Shown piece after piece: positions 5,810 through 6,760 of a DNA stretch of 6,760 nt. The DNA is taken from NCBI GenBank assembly GCA_035464115.1, contig DATHSN010000104.1, forward strand, positions 1 to 6,760. The letters run 5' to 3'. A model generated the notes under the pieces. The model saw only the letters and a list, made by a program, of their open reading frames with translations, was not told the origin of the DNA and searched no databases. The translations under genes were made by a program, and so were the position numbers. Origin of the DNA: DATHSN01 sp035464115. Lineage in GTDB: Bacteria; Actinomycetota; Acidimicrobiia; Acidimicrobiales; SKKL01. Every line of letters begins with the position of its first letter. Positions within the stretch are counted from its first letter, which is position 1.

Positions 5810-6760
5810 CACGTCGATCACCAGGCGCGACGGGTCGGCCAGCTCGGCGACGCCGTACTCGTGGTCGTCGCGGAGCCCGATCACCCAGCTGGTGACGTTC
5901 TCGAAGTCGCTCGTGCGCACCACCTCGGTGATCGCCGACCCGCTCACGTCGATCCGCTGCGGGCCGGTGTAGATCTGCTCGGGCTCGCTCCCGCGCAGGT
6001 CGACGCCCGAGGCCGGGGCCATCCGCACGGCCAGGAACGCATCGCCGGCCACGGAGATGGTCCGCCCCGACGGCGACTCGCGGATCGGCCGGCTCACCGG
6101 CTCGACCGCCCAGCTGGGGACGTCGCCCTCGAACTCGATGACCACCCGGTCGAAGCCCCGGTGCTCGCCGACGCGGACGTCGGTGATGAACGACGGCTCG
6201 CCCGTGCCGGGGAAGTCGCCGCTCGACGACTCGCCCGTCGTGGGCTCCCCGAGCGCACCCTCGGGGTCGTCCTCGTCGGGAGGATCGGTGGGTCCGCCCT
6301 GGAGGGCGAGGATGAAGTCCATGGTGTCGCGGGTGGCGGGCCCGACGGTGCCGTCCGCCCGCAGGCCGAAGAACCGCTGGAAGTTCTCGGTGGCGGTGAC
6401 GGTGTTCGAGCCGAAGATGCCGTCGGTGGCGAGCGCGGTGCCGGTCACCTGGTTGAGGTGCCGCTGCCACTGCTGGACCCGTGGGCCCCGGTCGCCGCGC
6501 TCGAGGATCAGGTAGGCGGTCTCGTCGCCGACGACGAGTCGACGGACCTCGCTGCCGTCACCGGCGAGGGCGCGCACCACCGCGACCTCGTCGGGGGTGT
6601 GGGCGGTCATCCACACGTTGCGGGCCAGGCCCGGTGGGTCGACGAGCGGGACGTTGGCTGCGGCTCCGTCGTCGGTCTCCACCTCGACGGCGGCGATGAC
6701 GGGGTCGGTGGTGCCGAGCAGCACGGTCCGGTCGCCGAGGTCGATGAGCTGGGCGCCGAT
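5801..6760 (-). CDS. Peptidoglycan-binding and AMIN-like domain envelope protein (5' partial)
   Basis: The frame is open to the right edge; the GTG at 6724 is in frame but is preceded by sensible coding sequence (IGAQLIDLGDRT), so the real start is outside. Of 320 codons, 319 residues are visible. About 1-85 are an unassigned, probably extracytoplasmic region. About 89-147 are a peptidoglycan-binding domain of the PG_binding_1 type (GDRGPRVQQWQRHL, DGIFGSNTVTATENFQ, GLRADGTVGPATRDTM). About 150-190 are an acidic Pro/Gly/Ser-rich linker. About 191-319 fit an actinobacterial AMIN-like domain (FDRVVIEFEG, then GLRDDHEYGVAELADPSRLV, ending DVRG). Together they suggest a secreted protein that attaches to the cell wall. 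No amidase or other catalytic domain is seen in the visible part, which reaches the natural C-terminus, so any enzyme domain or signal peptide must lie upstream. Confidence 0.88.
   Translation of the reverse strand: MGAQLIDLGDRTVLLGTTDPVIAAVEVETDDGAAANVPLVDPPGLARNVWMTAHTPDEVAVVRALAGDGSEVRRLVVGDETAYLILERGDRGPRVQQWQRHLNQVTGTALATDGIFGSNTVTATENFQRFFGLRADGTVGPATRDTMDFILALQGGPTDPPDEDDPEGALGEPTTGESSSGDFPGTGEPSFITDVRVGEHRGFDRVVIEFEGDVPSWAVEPVSRPIRESPSGRTISVAGDAFLAVRMAPASGVDLRGSEPEQIYTGPQRIDVSGSAITEVVRTSDFENVTSWVIGLRDDHEYGVAELADPSRLVIDVRG

Noticed and set aside
6724..6760. GTG 6724 as the true start of the - strand envelope protein
   Set aside because: The frame continues without a stop to the window edge with plausible coding sequence, and there is no signal peptide after this GTG.

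Overview
The window is about 6.8 kb of very GC-rich, gene-dense DNA. Codon third positions are almost all G or C, GTG starts are common, and strong ribosome binding sites are scarce. DUF6777-type and AMIN-like secreted proteins, together with apparently leaderless promoters, suggest a high-GC actinomycetote. An Acidimicrobiia-like lineage (Ilumatobacter/Iamia relatives) is my best guess, but this is inference and no marker gene is present. I see no rRNA, tRNA, CRISPR array, insertion sequence or phage gene.

Layout on the + strand: (1) the 3' part of a secreted DUF6777 protein carrying an extra C-terminal beta-sandwich domain (2-1177), followed by a perfect 14-bp hairpin; (2) a PAS-GGDEF diguanylate cyclase with intact active and inhibitory sites (1268-2521); (3) a PfkB-type 6-phosphofructokinase that aligns residue for residue with E. 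coli Pfk-2 at its key positions (2542-3495); (4) a 39-codon ORF resembling the start of a luciferase-like (F420-dependent type) oxidoreductase, probably a remnant, overlapping by ATGA with (5) a lipoprotein HtrA-type serine protease with a PDZ domain (3679-4728); (6) a free-standing B12-binding protein with the Wx9EH and DxHxxG motifs of CarH-type light sensors but no DNA-binding domain (4804-5454); (7) a 97-residue membrane protein (5495-5788). On the - strand, convergent with these and running off the right edge, is (8) a peptidoglycan-binding plus AMIN-like cell-envelope protein (5801-6760).

The genes do not form one obvious pathway. Three products act outside the membrane or at the wall (DUF6777 protein, HtrA, PG-binding/AMIN-like), two are probable signalling proteins (diguanylate cyclase, B12 protein), and one is glycolytic. 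Hairpins and separate -10-like motifs suggest mostly single-gene transcription units. Two genes share the arrangement TAC(C/G)GT, 7 nt, start codon, which is expected for leaderless transcripts. The most interesting item is the stand-alone CarH-like B12 domain; the LLM-like remnant and the leaderless promoter pair come next. I did not find evidence for a large novel multi-gene system.
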